Part shown: positions 48,284 to 58,681 of the stretch, in pieces | How the letters are laid out: each line of letters begins with the position of its first letter | How positions within the stretch are numbered: position 1 is the first letter of the stretch | Assembly: GCA_028826165.1 (NCBI GenBank) | Contig: JAPDFW010000031.1 | Location: 1 to 61,815 of the forward strand | DNA: 61,815 nucleotides | Origin: Anaeramoeba ignava | Taxonomy: Eukaryota > Metamonada > Anaeramoebidae | Direction: 5' to 3' | Translations under genes and position numbers: made by a program | Notes under the pieces: model-generated | Told to the model about the DNA's origin: nothing | Seen by the model: the letters and a program-made list of their open reading frames with translations, nothing else | Database searches by the model: none

Positions 48284-48961
48284 ATGGAAACAGAAAAATT
48301 AGCTTGTACACCAAAAGAAATTAATGAGTATGTTTTAGAGAATTCACTTCGAGAATCTGATCTTTTATCAGAATTAAGAAAAGAAACAAAAGAAATAACG
48401 GACCGTTTTGTAATGCAAGTACCACCAGATCAAGGACAATTTCTATCACTTTTAATCAAAATTACGAATGCGAAAAATGCACTTGAAATTGGAACTTTTA
48501 CTGGTTATAGTTCTATTTGTGTTGCTTCTGCTTTGCCTGAAGACGGGCATTTATATTGTTTGGATGTTTCTGAAGAATGGACAAATGTTGCTAGAAAATA
48601 CTGGAAAAAAGCAAATTTGGAATCAAAAATTACTCTTACTCTTGCCCCCGCTATTGATACTTTAAAAACTTATGTTGAAAAAGTGGAACAAAAAAAAATG
48701 GAACTTTTTGATTTTGCTTTTATTGATGCTGATAAGGAAAATTATGATAATTACTTTGAATTTGCTTTGAAAATCGTTAAACAAAATGGTGTTATTGTTT
48801 TTGATAATATGGTTTTTCATGGAACTGTTTTGCAAGAAAACAAAACTCGTTCCCAAACTATTGCAATTGATAAAATGAATAAGAAACTTAAGAGCGACCC
48901 AAGAATTGATTTGAGTTTCTTGCCAGTTTTTGATGGTTTAGTTATTACAAGAAAAGTTTAA
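48284..48961 (+). CDS. Class I SAM-dependent O-methyltransferase (CCoAOMT/family 3 type)
   Basis: A 225-residue protein, the usual length for cation-dependent O-methyltransferases. The SAM-binding motif I is NALEIGTFTGYSSICVASAL (about 65-84), followed by GHLYCLDVSEEWTNVARKYW and a FDFAFIDADKENYDNYFE motif whose Asp residues bind the metal and SAM in relatives. GVIVFDNMVFHGTV and the C-terminal DGLVITRK also fit. It transfers a methyl group to a catechol-like or other hydroxyl substrate; the substrate cannot be read from sequence. The frame is open upstream to 48194 but only through the T-rich element, so I place the start at 48284 (METEKLACTP). No intron. The family is common in bacteria and lateral origin is possible. 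Confidence 0.9.
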   Translation: METEKLACTPKEINEYVLENSLRESDLLSELRKETKEITDRFVMQVPPDQGQFLSLLIKITNAKNALEIGTFTGYSSICVASALPEDGHLYCLDVSEEWTNVARKYWKKANLESKITLTLAPAIDTLKTYVEKVEQKKMELFDFAFIDADKENYDNYFEFALKIVKQNGVIVFDNMVFHGTVLQENKTRSQTIAIDKMNKKLKSDPRIDLSFLPVFDGLVITRKV

Positions 48962-49009
48962 TTGAATTCTTTTTTTTTACTTTTACTCAAATTAATAAAT
49001 ACGAACAAA

Positions 49010-50915
49010 ACTAATTTTGATTTAATATTTAATTTAAATTCTTTTTTAAAATTAATCAAATATTTTAATATTTATTATTAAAATTTATTAAAATAGATTT
49101 ATTTCCTTTTAAAAAATAAATTAAAAAATTGAATCAAAAAATAATTAAATTTTTTAATAGTTTTAATTTAATATTTAATTTAAATTCTTTTTTAAAATGT
49201 ATTGAATATTAAATATCTATTATTAAAATTTATTAAAATAGATTTATTTATTTTTAAAAAATAAATTAAAAAATTGAATTAAAAAATAATTAAATTTCTT
49301 AATAGTTTTAATTTAATATTTAATTTAAATTCTTTTTTGAAATGTATTGAATATTAAATATCTATTATTAAAATAGATTAAAATAGATTTATTTCCCTTT
49401 TAAAAATAAATTAAAAAATTGAATTAAAAAATAATTAAATTTCTTAATAATTTTAATTTAATATTTAATTTAAATTCTTTTTAAAATGTATTTTATATTA
49501 AATATTTATTATTAAAATAGATTAAAATAGATTTATTTCTTTTTAAAAAATAAATTAAAAATTGAATTAAAAATAATTAAATTTATTAATAGTTTTGATT
49601 TACTATTTAATTTAAATTCTTTTTAAAATGTATTTAATATTAAATATTTATTATTAAAATAGATTAAAATAAATTTATTTTCCTTTTAAAAATAAATTAA
49701 AAATTGAATTAAAAATAATTAAATTTCTTAATACTTTTGATTTACTATTTAATTTAAATTCTTTTTAAAATGTATTGAATATTAAATATCTATTATTAAA
49801 ATTTATTAAAATATATTTATTTCCCTTTTAAAAATAAATTAAAAATTGAATCAAAAAAAATAATTAAATTTTTAATAGTTTTAATTTAATATTTAATTTA
49901 AATTCTTTTTAAAATGTATTTTTATATTAAATATCTATTATTAAAATAGATTAAAATAGATTTATTTTCTTTTTAAAAATAAATTAAAAATTGAATTAAA
50001 AAAATAATTAAATTTCTTAATAGTTTTGATTTGATTTTGATTAATATCCTTTTTGAAATGTATTGGATATTAAATATTTATTACTAAAATTTATTAAAAT
50101 AGATTTATTTCTTTTTAAAAATAAATTAAAAATTGAATCAAAAATAATTAAATTTCTTAATAGTTTTGATTTAATATTTAATTTAAATTCTTTTTAAAAT
50201 GTATTGGGTATTAAATATTTATTATTAAAATAGATTAAAATAGATTTATTTCTTTTTAAAAATAAATTAAAAAATTGAATTAAAAATAATTAAATTTCTT
50301 AATAGTTTTGATTTACTATCTAATTTATATTCTTTTTAAAATGTATTGGATATTAAATATTTATTATTAAAATAGATTAAAATATATTTATTTCTTTTTA
50401 AAAAATAAATTAAAAAATTGAATTAAAAAATAATTAAATTTATTAATAATTTTGATTTAATATTTAATTTAAATTCTTTTTTAAAATGTATTTAATATTA
50501 AATATTTATTATTAAAATAGATTAAAATAGATTTATTTCTTTTTAAAAATAAATTAAAAATTGAATTAAAAATAATTAAATTTCTTAATAGTTTTGATTT
50601 AATATTTAATTTAAATTCTTTTTAAAATGTATTGAATATTAAATATTTATTATTAAAATAGATTAAAATATATTTATTTCCTTTTAAAAAATAAATTAAA
50701 AAATTGAATTAAAAAATAATTAAATTTCTTAATAGTTTTGATTTAATATTTAATTTAAATTCTTTTTTAAAATTATTGGATATTAAATATTTATTATTAA
50801 AATAGATTAAAATAGATTTATTTCCTTTTAAAAAATAAATTAAAAAATTGAATTAAAAAATAATTAAATTTCTTAATAGTTTTGATTTGATTTTGATTAA
50901 TATTCTTTTTTAAAA
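49010..50915. repeat. Satellite array D, about 14 units of about 143 bp
   Basis: Units share TTTAATATTTAATTTAAATT, CTTTTTAAAATGTATTG, TATTTATTATTAAAATAGAT and AAATTAAAAATTGAATTAAA. Unit starts are near 49019, 49163, 49310, 49454, 49599, 49740, 49882, 50027, 50169, 50310, 50455, 50597, 50740 and 50883. Two units (50027 and 50883) share the same variant GATTTGATTTTGATTAATAT in place of the usual start. Confidence 0.9.
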
Positions 50916-50957
50916 TGTATTGGATATAAAATATTTATTATTAAAATTTATTAAAAT

Positions 50958-51020
50958 ATTTTCCTTTTTTTATTTTTTCAATTTTATTTTTTCATTTTTT
51001 TTCATTTTTTTTTAAAAAGA
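50958..51020 (+). promoter_or_regulatory. T-rich CAT promoter/5' UTR element of RRM gene
   Basis: TTTTTCAATTTTATTTTTTC, then ATTTTTTTTCATTTTTTTTT and TTAAAAAG, about 30 bases before the ATG at 51052. Confidence 0.5.
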
Positions 51021-51051
51021 AATAAAAATTTTTTTGAATTACAAATCAAAA

Positions 51052-53522
51052 ATGAGTGAAAAAGAAACGAATGAAAAAAGTACGAAAACAAATTTTATGC
51101 CACCAAAAAAAGCATTTTCATTTTTCCAAATGTCTAAAAAAGAAGAAACAACACCAACAATTGAGAGCATAAGAAATCTACAAACGAATCTTTTTTTACA
51201 AAAAAGAGACACAAAAACAGAACCTTCATTATCTTCTCCAGATGAAAATAAGGAGGAAAATGGATTTGAAAATGATAATTCATTAGATAATTCAAAATCA
51301 ACAAAAAAAGATTTTATCAACAAACCTCGATCACCAGGTAAGAAATACTATTTTTTTATTCAGCTATTTTTTTTGTCATAATGTTTTTGGATTTGAATTT
51401 TTGAGCGGAGATTTTTAAAACGAAATTTAAAACGAATTTTTAAAACGAATTTTAAAAGAAATTTTTAAAACGAATTTTAAAACAAATTTTAAAACGAAAT
51501 TTAAAACAAATTTTTAAAGGAATTTTAAAACAAATTTTAAAACAATTTTTAAAACAAATTTTAAAAGGAATTTTAAAACAATTTTTAAAACAAATTTTAA
51601 AAGGAATTTTAAAAGGAATTTTAAAATGAATTTTTAAAACGATTTTAAAACAAATTTAAAACGAATTTTAAAAGGAAACTTAAAACAATTTTAAAAAGGA
51701 ATTTTAAAACGAATTTTTAAAAGGAAATTTAAAAGAAAATTTAAAAGAAAACTTAAAAGAAAACTTAAAAGAAATTTTAAAACAAATTTTAAAACAATTT
51801 TTAAAGGAATTTTAAAACCATTTTAAAACAATTTTAAAACAAATTTTAAAACAATTTTTAAAACAAATTTTTAAAACAAATTTTTAAAACAATTTAAGAA
51901 AAGAAAGAGAGTTTAATCAAATTTTCTTTTTTTTATTGAGTTTATAATAAAATATCCTAATAAAAGAATAAAAAAAAATATTTTCCAATAAAAAAAAATA
52001 TCAAAATAGTCGAAGAAAATAAAGAATCGGATGAGAAAAGTTTCGAAAATCAATTGAAAGAAACCAATTTTGATGAAGATTATGAATCGGAAAACGAAAA
52101 AAAATATAAAGAAAACAGAAAACTAAAAGCGAAAAAAATTACAAAAAAACAAAATTTTGATGAAGATAGTTATGATTCAGTTTATCCACAAAAGGCGAGA
52201 ATTTTTGTTGGGAATCTTCCTGATATTCCGACTATACGGGAAGATTTAGGGATAATTTTCCAGCAATATGGGGAAATTAAGGATTTGGTTTTGATAAAAA
52301 GTTTTGCATTTATTCAATACGACAATGAAGAATCTGCACAACTTGCACTTAAACATGAGAAATCCTGCGAGATTCACAATCACAAATTACAAGTTGAGCA
52401 CGCAAAAGGGCGAAGTGAAAACCAACGAAAAAGAACTTGGCAAGCACCGCAACACTCTAGACCCTCGTATGAAAATAAAAATGTTGCATTGACAAGTATT
52501 CAAGATCAATTGTCGAGGAACCCGTCCCTTTTTATTATCATTAGGAAGGCCTCTTTGATGAACTATGCCAAGATTATTGAGGATACTGTTGAAAAAGTGG
52601 CTGCGATTCCTGTGGTCATTATGAATTATGAGACTTCCAGCAAGTCCTTGACTGATCTCATTGCTGAAGCCACAAAACTCGGATATCGATATATTATGGT
52701 CATTGGTGATTTCAACCTGATTGCCAACACGGTTAATTTGAAAATCATCGAGAATCATCGTATTCAAGTTGAGTATGATTCGTTGAACTATTTACAAGCG
52801 GCTTCTCTTATCTCCAGTCAACAAGGAAATCCCCAAAACGATTCTTGGTATTCGTTTCCCAATCAATTTGGTTCTTTTTTGAATCAAAACGATCAGCAGT
52901 TTAATTTACTTCACTCTCTTTTTCCGCAAGTAAACGAACAATCCCTTTCCACTGGAAATAATTACCAGGAAGCTTTGCAATTATTAGCCCAACAACAACA
53001 ACAACAAAAAGAACAACAACAAAAAATGCAAACTTTGCAACAATTACAACAATTTCAAAAACAATTAATTCAACAAAAAGAACAAGAAGATCAAAAAAAA
53101 GATGATAACCAAAAATTACAACAAATTTTGCAAATTTTGGAGCAGAAAGTTAATCCTCAAAAAACAAATAATCCCCAATCAAATTCAACACAAATTATTC
53201 AAAATATTCAAAAATTATTGGATCAATTTCAAAATTCAAATTCCAATTTAAATTCCAAAAATCAAGAAATAAATTTATCTCAAAATTCTTGTAAAAATTA
53301 AAAATTAAAAATTTAAAATTCAAACTCAAAATTAATTTTATAATTTTTATATATTTAGTTCAACAAAATTCAAATGATTCAAATAATTCAACAAATCAAA
53401 CAAAAATTAAATTACTTCAATTAATTCAAGATTATGGATATCTTGATTCAAAAAGACCAAAACAATCTCAACCAAAAAACAATTCAACAACAGATCCATT
53501 TGCATTTCTTGGTTTAAAATAA
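51052..53522 (+). CDS. RRM protein with anticodon-binding-like domain (NCOA5-like), three exons
   Basis: Exons 51052-51337, 52010-53290 and 53359-53522 join in frame to 576 residues; introns are GTAAGA...AATAG and GTAAAA...TTTAG. Residues 1-150 are charged and low complexity. An RRM lies at about 155-230 with RNP2 IFVGNLPD and RNP1-like KSFAFIQYDN. Residues 265-360 (LFIIIRKASLMNYAKIIEDT, VVIMNYETSSKSL, YIMVIGDFN) resemble the class II tRNA-synthetase anticodon-binding fold found next to similar regions in animal NCOA5. The rest is Gln-rich, as in RNA-granule proteins, and ends DPFAFLGLK. RNA binding is well supported. The NCOA5 relation is from memory of the architecture and is moderate. Without splicing the frame would stop at 51381 and at 53301. 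Confidence 0.8.
51338..52009 (+). other. 672-base intron filled with AAAACAAATTTT-type repeats
   Basis: Donor GTAAGA, acceptor AAAATAG. Between 51415 and 51895 it consists of AAAACGAATTTT/AAAACAAATTTT units of 12-15 bp. Splicing joins RSP to VEENKESDEK in phase 1. Confidence 0.8.
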
Positions 53523-53805
53523 TTTAAAAATCCAAAAAATCTAAAAAATTAAAAAATCAATTTTTCTTTTTAAATTAAAAAATAAAAAATTAAATCAAAA
53601 TAATCAATAAAAATTTGAATGGAATTATATTTGAAGAAGAAAAGTAAAAAAAAAAAAAAGTATTTGTTTGAAAATTTTGAATCAAAAAAAAAATGAAGAA
53701 AAAAAAAAATGAATGAAGAATGTAATTAAAAGATGATTAAAGTTGAATTTTGAATTTAAAAAAAATGAAAATGAAAATGAAAATGAAAAGAAAAAACAAT
53801 TTCTT
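53523..53805. other. Intergenic region between convergent genes
   Basis: Poly-A rich, with AAAATG repeats at 53760-53790. It contains the 3' ends of the RRM gene and of the Spg1-like gene. A 60-codon frame at 53743 runs antisense to the last GTPase exon and is not credible. Confidence 0.5.
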
Positions 53806-55363
53806 TTAATATTCAACAATTGGTTCATCATCACCAGTAATTTGAGGAATTGTACACTTCAAATCAAAAACTTTACTGAGAACAATTTTAAAAATTTTCT
53901 GAACATTAATAGAGCAAGAAGCTGAGCAATAAATTAAAGGTGCTTTCATTGCACGAGCATAACGTCTTGCCTTTTAATTTTTTAATTTTTTAATTTTTTA
54001 ATTTTTTTAATTTTTTAATTTTTTATTTTAAATAAAATATACTTGTTTTGTAATATCTTTTTGATCTTCAGGAGCATAACCAGCATAAATATCAAATTTA
54101 GTTCCAATTAAGAAAGGAATTGCATTCTAAAAATTTAATAAAATTCATTTATAAAATTCAATATAAAATTCAATATAAAATTCAATATAAAATTAAAATT
54201 AAAATTAATATTAAAATTAAAATTAAAATTAAAATTAAAATTAAAATTAATATTAAAATTCAATATAAAATTCATTTATAAAATTCAATATAAAATTCAA
54301 TATAAAATTAAAATTAAAATTAAATTTAATATAAAATTAAAATTAAAATTCTAATCAAAATTAAAATTTAAAATCATAATTAAAATTAAAATTAAAATTA
54401 GAATTAAATATAAAATTAAAATTAAAATTAAATTTAAAATTAAAATTCAAATTAAAATCAAAATTAAAATTCAATATAAAATTCAAATTAATTTTTACTT
54501 TATTAAAACCTCGAGCTTGTCTATACCATTCTTTTATTGAGCTTAATGTAGCTTTTCTTGATAAATCAAACATGAATAAAAGAGCAACAGCATCATTACA
54601 AACAAGTGGAAGCATATTAACAAATTCTTTTTGTCCACCTAAATCCCAAATTGAAAATGTAATATCGGTGTTTCTAATTTGTATAGTTTTTTCCATAAAA
54701 TTAACACCTTGAAAATTTTAAAAGAAAGTTTATAATTAAATTTATAATTAAATTTATAATTAAATTTATAATTAAATTTATAATTAAATTTATAATTAAA
54801 TTTATAATTAAATTTATAATTAAATTTATAATTAAATTTATAATTAAATTTATAATTAAATTTATAATTAAATTTATAATTAAATTTATAATTAAATTTA
54901 TAATTAAATTCATTTCAAAATTCATTTCAAAATTCAAATCAAAATTTATAATTAAATTTATAATTAAATTTATAATTAAATTTATAATTAAATATATAAT
55001 TAAATTTATAATTAAATTTATAATTAAATTTATAATTAAATTTATAATTAAATTTATAATTAAATTCATTTCAAAATTCAAATTAAAATTTATAATTAAA
55101 TCCATTTCAAAATTTATAATCAAAATTTATAATTAAATTTATAATAAAATAAAGAAAATTTAAAATGAGAAAATTGTAAAAAAAAAAAAAAAGAGAAAAA
55201 TTTTTTGTTTAAAAAAAAAAATGGAGAAAAATAAACCTAAAGTCATAATATAATCTTCATCGAATGTATTTTCAACATATTTAACCATTAAAGATGTTTT
55301 TCCAATTTGTGCATCTCCTAACATCCCGACTTTAACAACAACTGAACTATGTTGATCTGACAT
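53806..55363 (-). CDS. spg1: Spg1/Tem1-type small GTPase, four exons
   Basis: Exons 55363-55237, 54707-54499, 54126-54043 and 53970-53806 join to 194 residues, the family length. P-loop GDAQIGKTS, switch I region [11 protein letters not shown], switch [11 protein letters not shown], then [20 protein letters not shown] and [14 protein letters not shown] are hallmarks of Spg1/Tem1 rather than Rab or Ras. The nucleotide-specificity motif reads GTKFD (in place of NKxD), as in Spg1, followed by [14 protein letters not shown] and [20 protein letters not shown]. No C-terminal prenylation cysteine is present, as expected. In fungi this GTPase triggers septation or mitotic exit from the spindle pole body. 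Intron 1 (55236-54708) is mostly 12-bp AAATTTATAATT repeats, intron 2 (54498-54127) ATAAAATTC-type repeats, and intron 3 has 72 bases. Confidence 0.93.
54708..55236 (-). other. 529-base intron 1 of the Spg1-like gene, 12-bp repeat
   Basis: GTTTAT donor, TTTCAAG acceptor. It holds about 25 AAATTTATAATT units in two blocks separated by a CATTTCAAAATTCA spacer. The Ile-Asn-Leu-Ile frame within it is an artefact. Confidence 0.8.
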
Positions 55364-55809
55364 TGATTTTGTTTATTAATATTTTTTTTTGGGTTTTTTG
55401 TAAATTGAAATTGTTTATTTTTAGTAAAAAAAAATGAAAAAAAAAATGAAAAAAAAAAAATGAAAAAAAAAATAATTAAAAAAATTTTTTCATATTAAAA
55501 ATTATATTATTTTTTTTATATTTAAATATATTTTTATATATATATAAAAAAATATTATAACATTCATTTTTATTTTCAATAAGAATAAAACTTGATTTAA
55601 TTTAATTTTTATTATTTTTGACTCAATAAAATTAATCCAAATTATTGTTTAAAAAGGAAAAAAAAACCATCAAATTAAAAAAAATATTGTTTTCAGGCAA
55701 AAAAAAAATGTTGAAAAATCCAAAAAATTTTTTTCATTTTTCTATTTTAAACAAAAATAAAAATAAAAATATTATTTGAAACTTTTTAATTTTATTTCCT
55801 TTTTTTTAG
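55364..55809. promoter_or_regulatory. Divergent promoter region, Spg1-like and SH3-PX-BAR genes
   Basis: Minus-strand T-rich CAT element at 55425-55480 (three CATTTTTTTTTT units) for the GTPase and a plus-strand TTTTTTTCATTTTTCTATTT with TTAAAC at 55730-55753 for the sorting nexin. Immediately before the nexin ATG is TTTTTTTTAG, which could be the acceptor of a 5' UTR intron. The middle is AT-rich with a TATATATATA stretch near 55540. Confidence 0.45.
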
Positions 55810-58578
55810 ATGTCAAAATTTGCAGAAGTTTTATTTGATTATCTGCCACAAGAAGCGGAAGAACTTGAGCTCCATGCAGGAGATATTATTAGTATAATCT
55901 CTGAGGATAAAACTGGATGGTGGACAGGGGAAATAGAAGGACAAATAGGAGTTTTTCCAGGATCATATGTTAAATATTTATCACAAAAAGAAATTGATGA
56001 AATTCTTAAAGAAGAGCAATTTCAAGAAGAATTATTTCAAAATCAAGGAAAAACAAGTGAGACAAAAAAAGAAGAAACAAAAAAAGAAACAAAAGAAGAA
56101 GAAACAAAAATGAATTTTTCATTCAATGAAAAAAAAACAAGTTATTCAAATAATCAAAACAAATCAAATACTTATTCAAATACTCAAAATACATCAAATA
56201 CTTATTCAATTAATCAAAATCAAACAACAAGTTTTTCAAATAATCAAAATAATTCCCAAAATTCTTCACCTTTAAATAATAATGAGTCAAACAATCCTTT
56301 TCAAAAAGTTACTTATCAAACTCAAAATGCTCCAAAAACTAAAATGCCAACTCCAAATAATAATAATCCTTTTTATCAGAAAACTATTCAAAATGAATCC
56401 AAAAATGATTCTAAAAAGAATTCTTCCGTTTCAATTAAAAAAGTTACTCCTCAAAATTCAAAATTTAAAACCAAATCAAAAAATACTTCAAATTCAAATT
56501 CAAATTCAAATTCAAATTCAAATTCAAAATTTAGTTGGTCAAACAAATCCAAATCAAATTCAAATAAAAATCAAAAATCAAAAAGTCCAAAAATTACCAA
56601 AGCAGTTCCTGTTAATTTTAAAATGGATGAAAAGCCACAAAATGTGAATGTACATTTAAATTAAAATTCATTTATAAAATTTAAATTCATTTATAAAATT
56701 CAAATTCATTTATAAAATTCAATTATAAAATTAAAATTCAATTATAAAATTTAAATTCATTTATAAAATTTAAATTCAATTATAAAATTCAAATTCATTT
56801 ATAAAATTTAAATTCATTTTTAAAATTCAATTATAAAATTCAATTCAATTATAAAATTAAAATTCATTTTTAAAATTCATTTATAAAATTTAAATTCATT
56901 TATAAAATTCAAATTCATTTATAAAATTTAAATTCAATTATAAAATTTAAATTCATTTATAAAATTTAAATTCATTTATAAAATTTAAATTCAATTATAA
57001 AATTTAAATTCAATTATAAAATTTAAATTCATTTATAAAATTTAAATTCATTTATAAAATTTAAATTCATTTATAAAATTCAATTATAAAATTCAAATTA
57101 ATTTATTAAATTTAAATTCATTTATTAAATTTAAATTCATTTATAAAATTTAAATTCATTTTTAAAATTCAATTATAAAATTCAATTCAATTATAAAATT
57201 TAAATTCAATTATAAAATTCAATTATAAAATTCAATTATAAAATTAAAATTCAATTATAAAATTTAAATTCATTTTCATATTGAATAGAAAGATCACGTT
57301 TGGAATGAAACTCATACATTTTTTAAAATTGAAGTCGTATCAGCAGAAAAAAGAACAAAATATAAAGGATTTAAAAAATATACAAGTTATGTAGTTCGAT
57401 ATAATGTATGATTTAAATCGGAAAAAAAAATATTATAAATTATAAATTATAAATTGAAAAAAATAAATTATAAATTATAAATTGAAAATTGAAAAAAAAA
57501 GAATTATACAGTTGAAAGAAGATATAAACACTTTTATTGGTTGAGAGAAAGATTATGGGAAAGATATGAAAATATTGTTATTCCTCCAATGCCAGAAAAA
57601 CAAATAGGAGGAAGATTTGAAGAGGAATTCATCTCAAGAAGGAAAAAAGAACTGGAAAGATTTCTGAATCGAATTGCAGAACATCCAGTTCTTCGATCAT
57701 CATCAATTCTGCATCATTTTCTAACTGCAGAAGAATCCAAAGTATGGAAAGCAGGAAAACATGCAATTGAAAAAGAGTTAAAAACAATGAAACCATTTTT
57801 TACATATGTTAAAACAACACTTCCAAATGCAACACAAAATGATGAACAAAATATCACAAAATTCCAAGATCAAAATACATCATTTGGAAAAAACTTGAAA
57901 TCATTGGAATCAATTGCGGATGAACTCTTTTCAAAGCATTATAATGAAATGGGAGATATTTATAACAAACTTGGTTTTTCTTATTTAAGTCTTGCAAATA
58001 ATAATAATCTTGGTTTGGGATGGAAACCAAATTGTCCAATTACAAAATCACTTGAAGATGCACTTGCTTTAGTTGGGAAACATTATAATGATATTGGGAA
58101 TTTATGGAAATTAAAAGGTCAATTAGAAACTCAAGATGTTTTACTTAAACTCAAAGAATATCATAAATTTGCTGAAGCTTTTGAATCAGCGCTTAAATCA
58201 ACTGGAAAAATTCTTTCTTCTTTTAAATCCGCTCAAAGTTTGCAAGGAAAATCTTCTCCAAGTTTGAATTCCCCTTCTCCCAATACTTCAAAAAATGTTT
58301 CTCAAGCCAATAAGATAAAGAGTCAAAATAAATTATATAGAAAATCTATGTCTGTTCAAATGAGTGTTGAAAATTTCGCAGAACTTCAGCAAAAAGCTAA
58401 TATTATGACTCATATTACTTTAACTGAAATCGAACTCTTCCAAAAAAATAAAACAAATGATTTGAAACAAATTCTCAATCAATTAGTTCAAACTCAAATT
58501 AATTTTCATTCACAAGTTTGTTCATTATGGCAACAAGCTCAACATGATCTTGATTCAAAAATTTTCAAAAATTTTTAA
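55810..58578 (+). CDS. SH3-PX-BAR sorting nexin (SNX9/18/33 family), three exons
   Basis: Exons 55810-56649, 57289-57405 and 57502-58578 join in frame to 677 residues. The SH3 domain is at 1-58 (AEVLFDYLPQEAEELELHAG, GWWTGEIEGQIGVFPGSYV). A low-complexity Ser/Asn/Lys linker follows to about 280. The PX domain at about 285-400 contains VERRYKHFYWLRERL, the basic-aromatic motif for phosphoinositide binding, and IPPMPEKQ with GRFEEEFISRRKKELERFL. A BAR domain fills 410-677. Family members bind curved membrane, dynamin and actin regulators in endocytosis and macropinocytosis. Length fits animal SNX9 (about 595) plus a longer linker. Intron 1 (56650-57288) is a tandem repeat, intron 2 is 96 bases. 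The second intron cuts the PX domain. Confidence 0.9.
56650..57288 (+). other. 639-base intron 1 of the sorting nexin, about 20-bp repeat
   Basis: GTACAT donor, GAATAG acceptor. It is made of ATTCATTTATAAAATTTAA and ATTCAATTATAAAATTTAA units. Splicing joins PQNVN to KDHVWNETHTFF in phase 0. Confidence 0.75.
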
Positions 58579-58681
58579 AAATTAAGAAAAAATAAAATCA
58601 TTCAAATTTAAAATTTAAAATTCCAAATTCCAAAATTATTGTTCTCTTTTTTTTTTAATTCCAAATTATTAAAGAATTAAA

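Noticed and set aside
53743-53925. Small plus-strand gene of 60 codons
   Set aside because: Low-complexity start followed by antisense of the conserved last exon of the Spg1-like gene.
54701-55123. 140-codon minus-strand frame of Ile-Asn-Leu-Ile
   Set aside because: It is intron 1 of the Spg1-like gene; splicing across it restores a textbook GTPase.
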